Shown: positions 24,901-34,683, counted from the stretch's first letter. The stretch: 64,000 bases of DNA from Diadema setosum (GCA_033980235.1 CM067077.1:1051501-1115500), one strand, 5' to 3'. Program-made: numbers and translations. The notes: generated from the letters alone by a model not told the origin.

Positions 24901-26152
24901 ACATTAAGTGAATCATGAAAGTAATCTGATGTGAGTTCATCCAGAAAATGCATGAAGAATTGTTTACAACTTCTTGTAATTTTGGTTATTGCCATCTAGT
25001 GATTTTATTTTTAAAAAATGATAAAATGAAGATTAAAGGTTTGTACAGTTGGAGAATAATGTCTCCTTATGTCAAGTATGAAATCTTACAGTGATACACC
25101 TCAAAATTTTGTAAAAATAATTACAATCTATGTACCACCACGTTACCCCATGTCACTCAGGAATACTCTGCTCTATAGTGCCAAGAATAACGGGTGGATT
25201 TTTTTTACGGGGATCAAATAAATTTACTGAAATCAGTGGCGGATCCAGACGGGGGTGCACTTGGGCGCACCGGGCGCGCGCACCCTCTTTATTTTTAGTT
25301 TTTTAAAACAAAAGAAATAAAAGTAAAGAAAGGGGTTGGGTGCGTGTGCCCCCTTTAATTTTGCAAAGGTGCCTCCCCTTTACGGAATTCCTAGATCTGC
25401 CCCATGAAATCTATAGTATTGTTTCCTGCTCCATCCTAAAGGAGTTTTCACTTTATTATTCTGAGGAAAGATCTGAATTACCTACCGCTACAATATGCCA
25501 GCTTTCGAAAGGAATCTAGTTTTCAGGGTTGCAAAAGGCATACACAAACTTTGAAGGATGGTGTCTTTTAGCAAGTGGAGTTATTTCAGGAATCTCCCTT
25601 ATATTTAGTTTGTTTCTTTTTTCAAGTGTGAAAGCCATTCCATGTTCAAGTCTAACTACTGTTATTAATTTCATTATTATTATTATTATTATTATGATTA
25701 TTATTATTATTGCTATTATTATTACTATTATTATACTTGGCATTTCCAGAGAACATTACAATAATCACAAAAACTGAAAGGAATAAACTAAACTCAAAAC
25801 AAAACGAAAGGGTTAGGTTTCTATTGAATTTGACAGATGATAAACAAATGATGGAATTTGAAAGTTGATATGTTTCCATGAAGTGATGATAACAGTATGA
25901 CAACAGATATGCAAATTAGTTGAGGTGATGATGTCATAATTTATCAGTGACCCTTACACGAATATTCACTAGATTTCTTCATATTTCTCAACAGGAAATA
26001 GAAATTGGGGGAGGGTATCCTCCCCGTCTAATTGTAGAACTGTAACAACTTGGTAATAATGACAGTTAAAAGAGGAAGGGAAGTAGCAGAATTATTCATG
26101 ATATAATTTTTGCTTTTTTGTACTCTCCTCTCTTGTACCAAATCAGTGTAAA

Positions 26153-26183
<31 letters not shown>

Positions 26184-29100
26184 TTAAAACGGTCCACTAC
26201 TCTATGTTTCTTGACTTCTATTTTACATAATAATTAATATGTCAATGTAAACACGGAGAAGGCGTTCTCTGTAAGACCAGAATCTGGAAGTGGCTAGGGA
26301 CAGGGTATATGCTGCCAATAATTTAACTACACTTGTATGTAAATTTTTTTGAAGGTTTCTGACATGACGTCATGTCTGTGTTATAATTTACAAGTGGCAC
26401 ATGAGATTTAAAAAAAAAAAAATAATAGTATTGCATTGTCAAAGGTTACAAGTATTCCTGATTCTGCAGAAGGCTCTTTGAAAGAAATATATTCTTCAAG
26501 TCCTAAAAAAAAAGGAATCTTAAAACCTTACTGATTTGGAATCTTTTGTACTGGAATGCATGTAAGACATTATTTCCCTGAAAGCCCTTTGGATCTTACC
26601 TGAGTTTGATTTGTGAATGTTAGCAGCCCTGTGCTGCCCACACTTGTCAATACCATCATGCAAAGTTAGGTCAGTTTATATACACAGCTACAGAGAAGTT
26701 CTACTAGTGAAGTATGACACAGGTGTGCATGCGTGAAGAAAATTTTACTACTAATCGCTACTTTGTATTTAGCATATCACTCTGTGGTCAATGGCAGTCC
26801 ACCCATGCAGACCAAGAGGTGGATGTTGTACATTTTGTACGTTGAGGAATTACCAAATGGAGGATTTTCATGCACATACTTGGAAGGAGGTTGCTTGTGT
26901 TTAGTAGAATTGCATCACACATGCTGTAAGATGCTACCTTTTGTTATTACTATGCTATCAGGGTTAGAGTGACCTGACCGAGACCCCTGCTTTGAATAGA
27001 CTTTCTGATGTCATGTTAGGACATGCTGAATATCTGATCATTAGAACTTTGTAAATGGTGAGATTTTATCCCGAATTCACCTTTTTCTAGCTTTGATGTA
27101 ATTCCTATTTGTATTGCCTTCATATATAGCAGTTTGTTGCACTATTCCCTTGGTAAAAATATCCTAGATTACACAGTAATTACAGTTCAGGTAGTAGTAG
27201 TACTGTGAGGGTGTTTAGCAAACATCCGGTCAGTATGTCCAGTGATCTCTGTCCACAGGTCACGGTGCCGATGTGCGATGTGTGGAGTGGCACCCCCACA
27301 AGGGCATCGTCGTGTCCGGCAGCAAGGACTCCCAGCAACCGGTCAAACTATGGGACCCTCGGTCCGGCGAGGCCCTGGCCACACTGCATGCCCACAAGTC
27401 CACCGTCATGTCCGCCAAGTGGAATATGAATGGCAACTGGCTGCTGACCGCATCTCGTGATCACCTGTGCAAGCTGTTTGACATCCGTATGATGAAAGAG
27501 ATGAATACCTTTAGGGGTCACAAGAAGGAAGCTACTGGTAAGACCAAAGAGATTTTTCTCCTCTCCACCACTAGAGGGCAAACTATAATGATGTCAGTGA
27601 TTTCATAGGGGCTGCCATTACCCACTTAGTAATGGTGGACTTTGCGTACTGAATACAATGCGTATTTGAACTTTTACACGAGTACGCACTTCTAGATTTG
27701 GCTGCTCCTTGGTTCGCTCGTTTGCTAGTGTGTTGGCACGAGGGCCGAGCCTACCGCCTTGTCGTCTTCCAGTGCTCACTGTGTGCTCTTCACAAAACAA
27801 TAGTACAGGGCTTATGCATACTCCGCACTCTAGTACTTACTGGGGAAAAGCTCTGTGGGTAAGACTGACTACAAGGACAAGGTGGCAGTGACCACTTGAA
27901 GGTCACTGTCAGTTGCCCACTCCTTAAAGGCTTTAAACAAAATCTTGCAAGAAAGTTTGGAAGAATAACGGATTTAGAATAAATATTGAAAAAAAATATG
28001 ATCCTAAAAGAAAAGTTAGTAGGCCAACTTTTGGTTTAGTGTTTATGATATAAAGCATTGTGTGTAAAGAAAAGATTGAGAAATTTTTACTCTGTTTTGC
28101 AAGAAGCTCTAGCATAAATAAAGCTATGGGGAATCGCAGATACACATGGTGTTCTCTATGAGTTTTTATGATGTACCCGGTAGTCATGCTTTGTCAAGGC
28201 TACTTAACAATACCCATGGATTCCCTTTGGAAATGGCTCCCACTGTCCTTGTATGGGTAGATGCTTTTGGTAATACAAACCACATAGGTTTAAATGTTTA
28301 ACTGTGCTTTCAGTAAATTCAAATTAATCATATAGAGACATTTCTTTTGAGCTCAACTTACAGTGAAGCTTTTATTCAGTTACACAATCAACCGTGATGA
28401 TGCAAATATTCTGAACAAATTCTAGGTGAGGGTAATATTCAATAATTTTTCTCCCCTTTCTGTCTTTCTTTTCTAACAAACAGCCATAGCCTGGCATCCT
28501 GTGCATGAAAACCTGTTTGTGTCCGGTGGCTCAGATGGTGGGATTCTCTTCTGGCAAGTTGGGTGAGTGTGTCTCCTCTTCCTAACACTAGGCTGTGGAT
28601 TTTCTTGGCCATGGGTCGACTGAAGAGGGCAGTGTTCCCCTTCTGTGGTCGAGTAAATCAAAACGCTTGAGCCAACATTGATCTGACAGACTGTGAAGTG
28701 ATTGTTACATTAACCCTTAATTTGGTACTCATCAGCGCTATTCTAATTTTATAACATCAAATTGATCAGAGCTACTGAGGATTGTCGTTCAAGTTTCTGT
28801 ATGTTTAATATCATCCATACTTTCAGAACCACATGGATTGCATATTGGATAGAACTATCTTTTGACAGAAAATGAATGAGTCTACTAGAATACTACTTCT
28901 GCTTGATATTATGCGTCCAGACATCAAATTAAAATATAGAAAAAGGTATTAACTCTTTGAAAAAGAAAACTACCATTCACAGCAACAATAACAACAACAA
29001 TAATAATCCACCCAAGAGCCCAACTTGAGCTGGGCCAACTGAAAATGCAATTTTGCAGGCTTCCTGATGAATATGGACCCACAAATCTTCCTGTGTGGAT

Positions 29101-32100
29101 TTTATGATGCACAGTCATATATCAGGGCTGCACACTGATCCATTTTTTCTACTGGTCCTGTCTGTCGGACCAGTAGTAAAGACAGGTAGGACCAGTGGGT
29201 GCCCAGTTTTTCTATGTTTTACTGGTCCATTCTTGAAAAAGTTATTGGTCTGACAGTAATTTTCACTGATCAGGGACCGTCGGACCAGTGCCAGTGTCCA
29301 GCGTCGCATATATTATTCTAGTACCAGATTGATGACCGCTGGATTTATGTGTGAGTGAAAGTCTGTGATGTTGTCTTCCCTCCTACCGTCTAGGAATGAG
29401 AAGGAGGTTGGAGGGATTGAAGAGGCCCATGAGAGTATCATCTGGAGTCTGGCTTGGCATCCTCTGGGTCACATGCTGTGTTCTGGCTCCAACGACCACA
29501 CAACGTGAGTAATGCCACTTCCTAACTCACATACAATGTATCATATTAAAGTTATCTTAGTTTGCTTAAACAATGCCTGTTGTGATTTTAGTAGGTTTTT
29601 TTTTGTACATTATGTTGTACTTGTTTGTTTTTTTGTTTTTTGCCAAAAATACTCCAGGTTTCATGGAGAATACTGTTTTCCCAAATAATATTACTACACA
29701 TGTCTAAAGCAGAAAAGATGAAAACACTGTAAAAAAAAAATATGGCTTTTCAGCACTCAGAATAATCCATTACTGTTTGCAATATTTGGATCCTCGTCTC
29801 CATAGGCTAGACGCATGGATGGTTCAGTGATAGAATCCTGTGATCTGACAAGCTCAAATGCCTCTTTCATTATCTCTCTGATGAAATGTTTGTAAAGTAA
29901 GAAATTTACTGTTTAGAAAGCAAAACCTGTCATGGCAATGCCGTTAATGAAAACTAATATTTTTGCTAATGTTTGTATAAATTGTGGAAATGTGTTTATA
30001 CATTTATAAGTATAGTTTTGAATATGTATTTTCCAAATGTTACTTTGCTATATTTCTTTCAGGAAATTCTGGACAAGGAATCGACCAGGAGATAAGATGA
30101 GGGATAGGTACAATCTGAACACTCTTCCCATTGGGACATCAGAGGACCTCCTGGAATACGGTAAACAAAACATTGAATTTCTGTGAAACAGCTTTGTAAG
30201 ATGTTGGTGTGCTCTGTTAGGCTACAGGAGAGGGCTTCAGGTTGATTCATGCTGCAGTTCATATAATTATGATAGACTTTCAATTGTCGTAAACATTTTG
30301 ATTTTGATGCAACTATTAGCAGATGGTACACTTAGTATATGTGACCCGCTACAACAAAATGATCCTAAAGTCGGGAGAGGTCGATTATTTGAAAATTGCA
30401 TGGTATAATCCCCTAATTTTTCTGCTTTAAATTGATATATAACACATTTTATAAAAATAATCGGCTGCGGAGATATCGATGTTTAAAAGAGAGCATGACG
30501 AGACGTCTGGAAAATCACTGTTTCGAGAAAAGCGCCCTAAAAGTCTTCCTTTCGACGCAATCGCGATCAACACACGCAAGTCAGTTTTCACCTCTGGACA
30601 ATAGAAGGTAAGCCCTAGCAACCCCCGAAGAGTTCATTCAAGCACATCAGCGTCAGCGGTCTCCTCACCAACCAATCAGTGACCAGGATGTGAGAAGCGG
30701 CTGAGCATAGCGCACCCCGCCCGCACGCACCAGTCGACTGGGCAGTGTGCGAGCTTCACGCTTCGGTTAGCAGCAAGCAGCAAACTGACCAATGAGATCA
30801 CTCTGGTCGTTGTTAGGGGCGGAACCTATCTGTGGCGCTCAATCCAAATTTTCGAACCAGTCTCTGCTTCGTTGAAACGCCAAAAAACATGGCTCAGAAA
30901 AACGCTATTTTTTTGTCTTTCCTTTCATCATTTTCCTTCAAAATTTCGACAGATGATAGAAGACATGTAAGTGTCCAATAATATATCAAAATCAGAAAAT
31001 CGTAAGTTTTGACCAATTTTAATGCTCTGACTTCAAACTCGATTTTCACGGCTTCGACCGTGCGCGACTTTAGGACCTTTTTGTTGTAGCGGGTCACATA
31101 TACTTTATCTGCAATTTGGAAAGCATGTTCTTACTGTCCTGAGGGAAATGAGGACTGTAAGAGCTCATCATCCTGAGGACGGTATGAACATGCTTATGAA
31201 AAAGTTGAGATTGACTTCTTGACCACAATCACATCCAACAAAGAATATAATTATGATGTACCCTGAAACTATTAAGATTGTCATTATTGTTTTGTACTAC
31301 CACTACATTTATTTTTGCTTCTACAACATATTTGTTATTCCTGCTTTTGGAACTGTTTCATCTGACTTATGAAGTAACATTGTGTCTTTATGCATCAGAG
31401 TGTCAATTTTCTTTTTATGTTTCTATGTGTTATCCCTACAATCTGTGTCTGCAGACGATGACACAACATCACTTCCTGTCATCCCTGGGATGGGTCTGGA
31501 GTTTGGTGTCCCAGAGCACATGAGGAAGGAGGAACCTGGTGAGTTTAGAAGAGCAACTTTAATAGGGAAAAGCATTTGAATCTGGAAATTTATTTCAATG
31601 TTTAGTGAAGGATGTTTAGTGATGCATGTTGTAGGATCTGAGCTGCCACAAAGCAATCTAAGGCCAGGACTTGAAGCCAAAATAAGTTCTCATATGCCTC
31701 CAGAATTGTTGATTATTGGTCCAAAATGTATGTGTATGCATAAGAAATGTGTGAAGTAACACTGTAATATCACAATTTTAGTAAATATCGATGAAAATGT
31801 GGAATATTAGCCAAAAAAAGTTCGCCAGAAGTCCACAATCTCAGAGCTTACCCGATCATGGCTGCTGTGTAATTTATCATGATCAATTATAGATAATCAA
31901 CAAAATGGCCACAGCAGTATCCATCCATCTTCTTTGTTAATAATTTGTATGTGTATGTTTGTTTGTGTCCTTGTTGCCATAGTTGTGGCACCTGTGGTGG
32001 AAGAGACTCTAGATACCTCCATCCCAGGCCTGGACTCCTCCATTGAGGAGTTGGAACAGCTGAAGCCCAAGCCGCAGCGGAAGGTCCCGTACGCCCGCCC

Positions 32101-34536
32101 CGTCCCCCAGACCTTCCAGGAGGAATGGGAGGCCAACAAGGCACCGGGCGTCGCCCCAAACATCGAGGAGGAGCGGCGGAAGAAACGGGAGGAGGAGGAG
32201 CGGAAGAAGAAGGAGGAGGAGGAGAAGAAGAGAGCTGAGGAGGAGAAGAGGAGGAAGGAGATGGACCTGAAAAGGGCCAAAGAGAAGGCAGATGCTTCGG
32301 GGCTTGTCAACATTCCAGACTTTGGAGGTATGTGTGAGCTTCGTTGGCATGTGCTAAATTGCCGCTTCTGCCATGCTTTGGTTTTAGCACTGTGGATCAA
32401 CCAATCAAAACTTTCTCAAGCTTTCACTGCATACATGACAACAGGTGGTAAAATGATATCTGTTAATACGTGCTAAACATGAAATTTATGGTCCTTCCTA
32501 TTTGCTTGGAGGACAGAAAAGTCACTTTCTTTCAGTGTTTGAAGTATCCACGTGATAACCTGAAGAGAAAATATAAAATCTCTGATGTGCATATCATTGT
32601 ACAGTGACCATATTAAACTACAAATGGATGTACAAGTTGTACACTGTACATGACTGGTATGTGGTGTTTGTAACTGTTCCAAACTGAAATGAAATGTTTA
32701 TTTTTAATTCAAGAGGCCTACTTTGAAAGGAGGCAGCATGATCTTTGATATGCTGTGAAAATCAAAACTTTCATGCAAGTAATCTTGCCCAGCTGGATAA
32801 GATGAATTTTTTGCATGATTTTGATGTTTTAGACAGTCACAACGATTGAACTTTGAACTTTTACAGTATAATGAGACCAGTGCTAGCTGCCATGCATTGT
32901 AAAAATGTTTGGACTATCAGAATCCTTACAGAACAAGGCTTGCCACAAATTTGGAGATTCTGGTTGTATTGTTGATGTACACTCCTAATTGTAAAAATAT
33001 AGATTCTTGTCAGGGTTTCCTTTCAGCCCGATAAGAGATTATTGTTGGTTATTCAAGGGTAGATAGTGCTGGTATGGACAGACTGTACTGAAAGTTATAA
33101 TGATTGGTGTAAATCATTTGATTTTTATCGCAGGGAACCCGATAGAAGTAATTAAGTTCATCGCCAGGACACAAGGGCAAAATGCTGCTCGTGAGGCACT
33201 GGTGAATGTCATCCAAGCCAACCTACCAGCAGGCACGGTCCTTCCCATCCTGAAACCTAACCTAAACCCGATCAATGTCCTCCATGATGCTGGCCACATC
33301 CCACCTGATCTGGCTGCCAAGCTAAAGCAGGAAGGCTTCCTCCCAGCAGACACCTCAGACAACCAGCAAGGTCCCAAGCAACAGAATGGCAGTCGCGGCA
33401 ACTTTAACAAGGACAAACGCTCAGAGAGACCCTTGCCAGCGCGCATTGCAGCGTTGCCAATCGCTGTTCCACCACCGAAACAGGAGAAGAAAGCGCCAGC
33501 AGAGAGTAGCGACAACTCAAGTGGACCTGATGCAAAGACTGAGAGTGCTAAGAAAGTGCCAGGGGAGCCAAAGAGCCAATCAGGAGCACCGAGCAAAGGA
33601 CTGCTCGGGGAGAAGCCCAAGCCTGGAGGTCTGTTGCCAGACCCTGGAAGCCAGGGAGGACTGCTGCCACAACCAAAGCCGGCCGGGTTGCTGCCTTCGC
33701 CGGGAATTCCCCCAACATCACAGCCACTCATCACAGCTCCTCCAAAAGAACCTTTGCTTCCCACAGTGGATGCTCAACCTAACGTTGGCCAGGGAGATGT
33801 GGACCTGAGGAAGGCACCCCTGATTGGTGATGTTGATATGAGGCAGGCACCTGATGTGAAGAATCCTTTGCTGGAACAACCCGGTGGACCTGCTGGGGGT
33901 CCATCAGTGAGACCCATGCCTGGTCCAGATGGGGCCAGAAGGAATGGACCAATTGTACGCTCTGGTGAAGATCGCGATGAGCGCTTTGCTCCTGCGGGGG
34001 GAGGGGATGTTGATTTTCGGCAGGAAAAATTTGGTGACAAGGACATGCGACAAAGCTCAATCCAACGTTTCAACGGTCCCACCAGTAGGGTTTTTGAGAG
34101 TCAGCAAGCTCAAGATGTCGATAGTAGGTTTCCAGTGGACAGTACAACCCCTGGAGGGGTCCCTGGCAAGGAGGACGAGGACCTTCGCAGGCCACCATTA
34201 TTGCCCCTTGACGGTGGCCAAATGAGGACTAGAGAAACTCAGGACCAGGATTTCAGACAAGGAGGTCCTGGGTTTGCAAACCCAGCGAGAGACTTTGACG
34301 AGAGGTCCCTGCCTCTCCAGGACCACGAGGAGTTCCCTCCCTTGCCCCACAGGAAGCGAACGTGGGAGGAGGGGCCGGGAACAGGGGAGGAGGACCCAGG
34401 ATTCATGGGAGGGGATATGGCTGGGGGAAGGGGTGGGGGGATGATGGGAAGGGGGGCCTTTGGACCAGGGTCACAAATGGGATTCAGAGGGAGGGGAAGA
34501 GGGTGGGGGAGAGGGATGGGTAGGGGAATGTGGTAG
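9815..34536 (+). CDS. WDR33: WDR33, pre-mRNA 3' end processing factor (14 coding exons)
   Basis: WDR33 is the WD40 subunit of the CPSF core. With CPSF30 it reads the AAUAAA signal in nuclear pre-mRNA 3' processing. Fourteen exons join in frame (125, 106, 69, 105, 96, 155, 98, 279, 79, 111, 98, 84, 345 and 1403 nt; 3153 nt in all) to give 1050 residues plus stop. Seen directly: an N-terminal [11 protein letters not shown] motif; a basic poly(A)-signal contact segment around residues 52-58; a seven-bladed WD40 propeller at about 125-425 with [17 protein letters not shown] blades; a conserved [14 protein letters not shown] linker (482-510); a Glu/Lys/Arg helix (530-571); then a Pro/Gly-rich tail ending in RGG-like repeats and Trp1050. 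The human protein is longer, about 1336 residues, and has a collagen-like tail that is absent here. All introns are GT-AG. Identity is near certain; the 5' noncoding exon is inferred. Confidence 0.97.
10790..11246. mobile_element. 457-bp TIR element in WDR33 intron 1
   Basis: Inverted ends of about 46 bp (GGGAGCTTTAGATTTTAGAC at left), flanked by TA. A perfect inner palindrome (CATGATCTGAGCGTGCGCAG with its complement, about 10835-10891) lies next to the left end. The middle carries repeated TCTCCCG motifs. An eroded right-end relative ends near 41687. Confidence 0.88.
11773..11878 (+). CDS. WDR33: WDR33 coding exon 2
   Basis: Enters in phase 2, so the first G completes Arg42, and ends in phase 0 at CAG|GTGTGT. 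It encodes residues 42-77 including TTFDTKRLK and [15 protein letters not shown]. These match the AAUAAA-contacting segment of human WDR33. Confidence 0.93.
12531..12599 (+). CDS. WDR33: WDR33 coding exon 3
   Basis: 23 codons, phase 0 at both ends. It encodes [17 protein letters not shown] and following residues, matching human NRIWQRDQRDMRAIQPD. Acceptor GTCAAG|ACA, donor GAT|GTGAGT. Other reading frames are open here, so the frame was chosen by homology. Confidence 0.93.
13152..13256 (+). CDS. WDR33: WDR33 coding exon 4
   Basis: 35 codons, phase 0. It encodes [20 protein letters not shown] and a short hydrophobic strand, almost identical to human WDR33 leading into the first WD40 blade. 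Acceptor CTACAG, donor GTG|GTAAGT. Confidence 0.95.
13848..13943 (+). CDS. WDR33: WDR33 coding exon 5
   Basis: 32 codons, phase 0. It encodes [20 protein letters not shown] and the [12 protein letters not shown] end of a WD blade. Phe162 corresponds to the Phe of human WDR33 (about Phe153) that stacks on the poly(A) signal RNA. Acceptor CTGCAG, donor CAG|GTGCGT. Confidence 0.96.
14222..14427. mobile_element. 206-bp MITE, CTGTAAAAC family
   Basis: TA-flanked, with CTGTAAAAC at left and GTTTTACAG at right. Its interior is rich in TTCGCG/CGCGAA words. It lies in WDR33 intron 5. Confidence 0.8.
15228..15420. repeat. Eroded pogo-like element in intron 5
   Basis: ACAGTGAAACCTCATAGCAA and GATATAACGAGGTAATTGTG resemble the left end of the intron 7 elements. 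The right end is lost. Confidence 0.45.
15963..16041. repeat. (GAT)n microsatellite in intron 5
   Basis: Imperfect GAT/ATG repeats. A second GAT block at 16331-16375 sits just upstream of the exon 6 acceptor. Confidence 0.9.
16402..16556 (+). CDS. WDR33: WDR33 coding exon 6
   Basis: 51 codons plus 2 nt. It encodes [20 protein letters not shown] and [19 protein letters not shown], close to the human protein. The acceptor TTCCAG has a short pyrimidine tract preceded by GAT repeats. The donor is AAG|GTACAA, a weaker match. The reading frame stays open for about 385 nt past the donor by chance. Confidence 0.95.
18604..19113. mobile_element. 510-bp TTAA MITE (CTCTTTATGTGCCA ends), copy 1
   Basis: TTAA at 18600-18603 and 19114-19117 flanks CTCTTTATGTGCCATG and its complement. 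The interior shares CCCCCTGTGTGCCACATTAT with the copy at 51532. A 175-codon minus frame across it is not a recognisable protein. Confidence 0.85.
19515..20030. mobile_element. 'CCTCCGCCAAGG' dispersed repeat
   Basis: ATTACCTCCGCCAAGGGAGG, a (GTTT)n run and AACGGATTTGGATGAAACTT, ending with TTGGCGGAGGTCTGCGCTCT. This is a repeat type I recognise as widespread in aquatic animals; the ends are inverted (CCTCCGCCAAG). Confidence 0.7.
20044..20110. mobile_element. Eroded mini-element, copy 4
   Basis: ATGCATTTCCCGTAGGCACC and TGCCTGAGTATATTCAGGAC match the core of the 85-bp family; both ends have decayed. Confidence 0.6.
20120..20479. mobile_element. TTAA repeat (AGGTGCTGCTTACC family), intron 6 copy
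   Basis: ACCATTGGGAGTAGTGATTT, ATAAACCATAACTGTAGACG and AAGCACTAAAGCTGGG are shared with the other two copies. The right flank is TTAA at 20480-20483; the left edge is unclear. Confidence 0.7.
20886..21092. mobile_element. CTGTAAAAGTGG-ended MITE
   Basis: Left end CTGTAAAAGTGG and right end CCACTTTTACAG are exact complements 207 bp apart. The interior layout resembles the CTGTAAAAC family but the sequence differs. WDR33 intron 6. Confidence 0.65.
22443..22540 (+). CDS. WDR33: WDR33 coding exon 7
   Basis: Its first T completes Ser219 with the AG of exon 6, then 32 codons, leaving one G. It encodes [19 protein letters not shown] and [14 protein letters not shown], a nearly invariant WD blade of WDR33. 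It lies 5.9 kb downstream of exon 6. Confidence 0.96.
22752..22938. mobile_element. 187-bp pogo/Tigger-like MITE, copy 1
   Basis: TA-flanked. Left end CAGTGGACTCCCATTATAAC; right end TAACTGGAGTGCACTG. CAGT ends followed by TATAACGA words are typical of pogo-like mini-elements. WDR33 intron 7. Confidence 0.8.
23105..23289. mobile_element. 185-bp pogo/Tigger-like MITE, copy 2
   Basis: TA-flanked; left end CAGTGCTCTCCTGTTGTAAC, right end TAACAGGAGTCCACTG. Same family as 22752-22938, 166 bp further on. Confidence 0.8.
23337..23525. mobile_element. Pogo-like MITE, copy 3 (eroded left end)
   Basis: GCGTTATAATGAATTCCTTG at left and ATGGGAGTGCACTG at right before TA. It is the third relative within 800 bp. 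Confidence 0.7.
23728..23895. repeat. 'GGCGGATCCAGG'-type repeat, copy 1
   Basis: ATAGATCCAGGCGGGGGCAC at left and AATTCCTGGATCCGCCCCC at right are inverted, with TTTATTTTTTTGTTAAAAC inside. Similar copies lie at 25229-25408 and 52216-52386. Confidence 0.65.
25229..25408. repeat. 'GGCGGATCCAGG'-type repeat, copy 2
   Basis: CAGTGGCGGATCCAGACGGG at left and GGAATTCCTAGATCTGCCCC at right; the interior is shared with 23728-23895. Confidence 0.68.
25659..25735. repeat. (ATT)n microsatellite in intron 7
   Basis: ATT units with interruptions (ATG, GCT, ACT). Confidence 0.9.
27259..27537 (+). CDS. WDR33: WDR33 coding exon 8
   Basis: Enters with GT completing Gly252, then 92 codons plus one base. 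It encodes two WD blades, with [44 protein letters not shown] and [10 protein letters not shown]+C content is visibly higher than in the flanking introns. Acceptor CCACAG, donor TG|GTAAGA. Confidence 0.97.
27568..27580 (+). promoter_or_regulatory. CTCF-like motif in WDR33 intron 8
   Basis: CCACTAGAGGGCA fits the CTCF core fully, 30 bp after the exon 8 donor. Confidence 0.38.
28484..28562 (+). CDS. WDR33: WDR33 coding exon 9
   Basis: CC completes Ala345; 25 codons follow, ending with GG. It encodes [20 protein letters not shown] and LFWQV, a WD blade. Acceptor AAACAG, donor GG|GTGAGT. Confidence 0.95.
29110..29310. repeat. GGACCAGT-rich repeat in intron 9
   Basis: ACTGGTCC or GGACCAGT occurs six times in 200 bp. 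TCAGGGCTGCACACTG at left is loosely mirrored by CCAGTGTCCAGCGTCG at right. Probably an old MITE. Confidence 0.5.
29394..29504 (+). CDS. WDR33: WDR33 coding exon 10
   Basis: 36 full codons (372-407) with [19 protein letters not shown] and [17 protein letters not shown], the penultimate blade. Acceptor GTCTAG, donor AAC|GTGAGT. Confidence 0.95.
30063..30160 (+). CDS. WDR33: WDR33 coding exon 11
   Basis: Encodes [19 protein letters not shown] and the blade-exit segment (residues 408-440), virtually identical to vertebrate WDR33. Acceptor TTTCAG, donor ACG|GTAAAC. Confidence 0.96.
30340..31098. mobile_element. 759-bp TIR element (TGTGACCCGCTACAACA ends)
   Basis: Flanked by TA. The left TGTGACCCGCTACAACAAAA and TCCTAAAGTCG are mirrored at right by CGACTTTAGGA and TTTGTTGTAGCGGGTCACA. 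It is non-coding and fills most of WDR33 intron 11. Confidence 0.87.
31455..31538 (+). CDS. WDR33: WDR33 coding exon 12
   Basis: Encodes [19 protein letters not shown] and PEHMRKEEP. It corresponds to the human SLAVIPGMG segment just after the propeller. Acceptor CTGCAG, donor CTG|GTGAGT. Confidence 0.92.
31983..32327 (+). CDS. WDR33: WDR33 coding exon 13
   Basis: 114 codons (470-583). The first part carries [13 protein letters not shown] and [17 protein letters not shown], matching the conserved human linker. It then runs into about 42 residues of alternating Glu and Lys/Arg blocks (530-571). The ends are supported by phase and by CCATAG and GAG|GTATGT sites. Confidence 0.93.
33134..34536 (+). 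CDS. WDR33: WDR33 coding exon 14 (terminal)
   Basis: 466 codons and a TAG stop at 34534. It opens with a helical-looking [15 protein letters not shown] segment. GLLP-type Pro/Gly repeats follow (about 33595-33720), then nine D-x-D-x-R motifs (33796-34305), the [17 protein letters not shown] motif shared with the human C terminus, and a Gly/Arg/Met RGG-like tail. The long open frame, exon phase and C-terminal motif assign it to WDR33. No collagen-like GPQ repeats occur. Confidence 0.93.
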
Positions 34537-34683
34537 CCAGCTCTACCAGGAATTCAGTGGCAGAGATCTGGGAGAGGTGTGTCTAGCTGCAGGTGCATGT
34601 GACCAAGCTAAAACCCTATGTGAGAACAGGGTGGAGATGAATCAGTACCGGTATTCAACTCACTCAACCTGTCCTGATGATTA

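Larger units (their letters stand above)
22541..27258 (+). other. WDR33: WDR33 intron 7 (4.7 kb)
   Basis: Contains three pogo-like MITEs, two GGATCCAGG-type repeats and the ATT microsatellite. 23900-25200 and 25750-27240 show no recognisable feature. Confidence 0.9.

Noticed and set aside
26733..26972. 79-codon frame with a signal-peptide-like start ([17 protein letters not shown])
   Set aside because: The first codon is GTG, not ATG; it lies in the middle of WDR33 intron 7 and shows no homology or splice support.
32009..34082. Several minus-strand frames of about 93-216 codons opposite WDR33 exons 13-14
   Set aside because: Shadows of GC-rich, repetitive coding sequence; the plus frame is supported by homology and splice phase.
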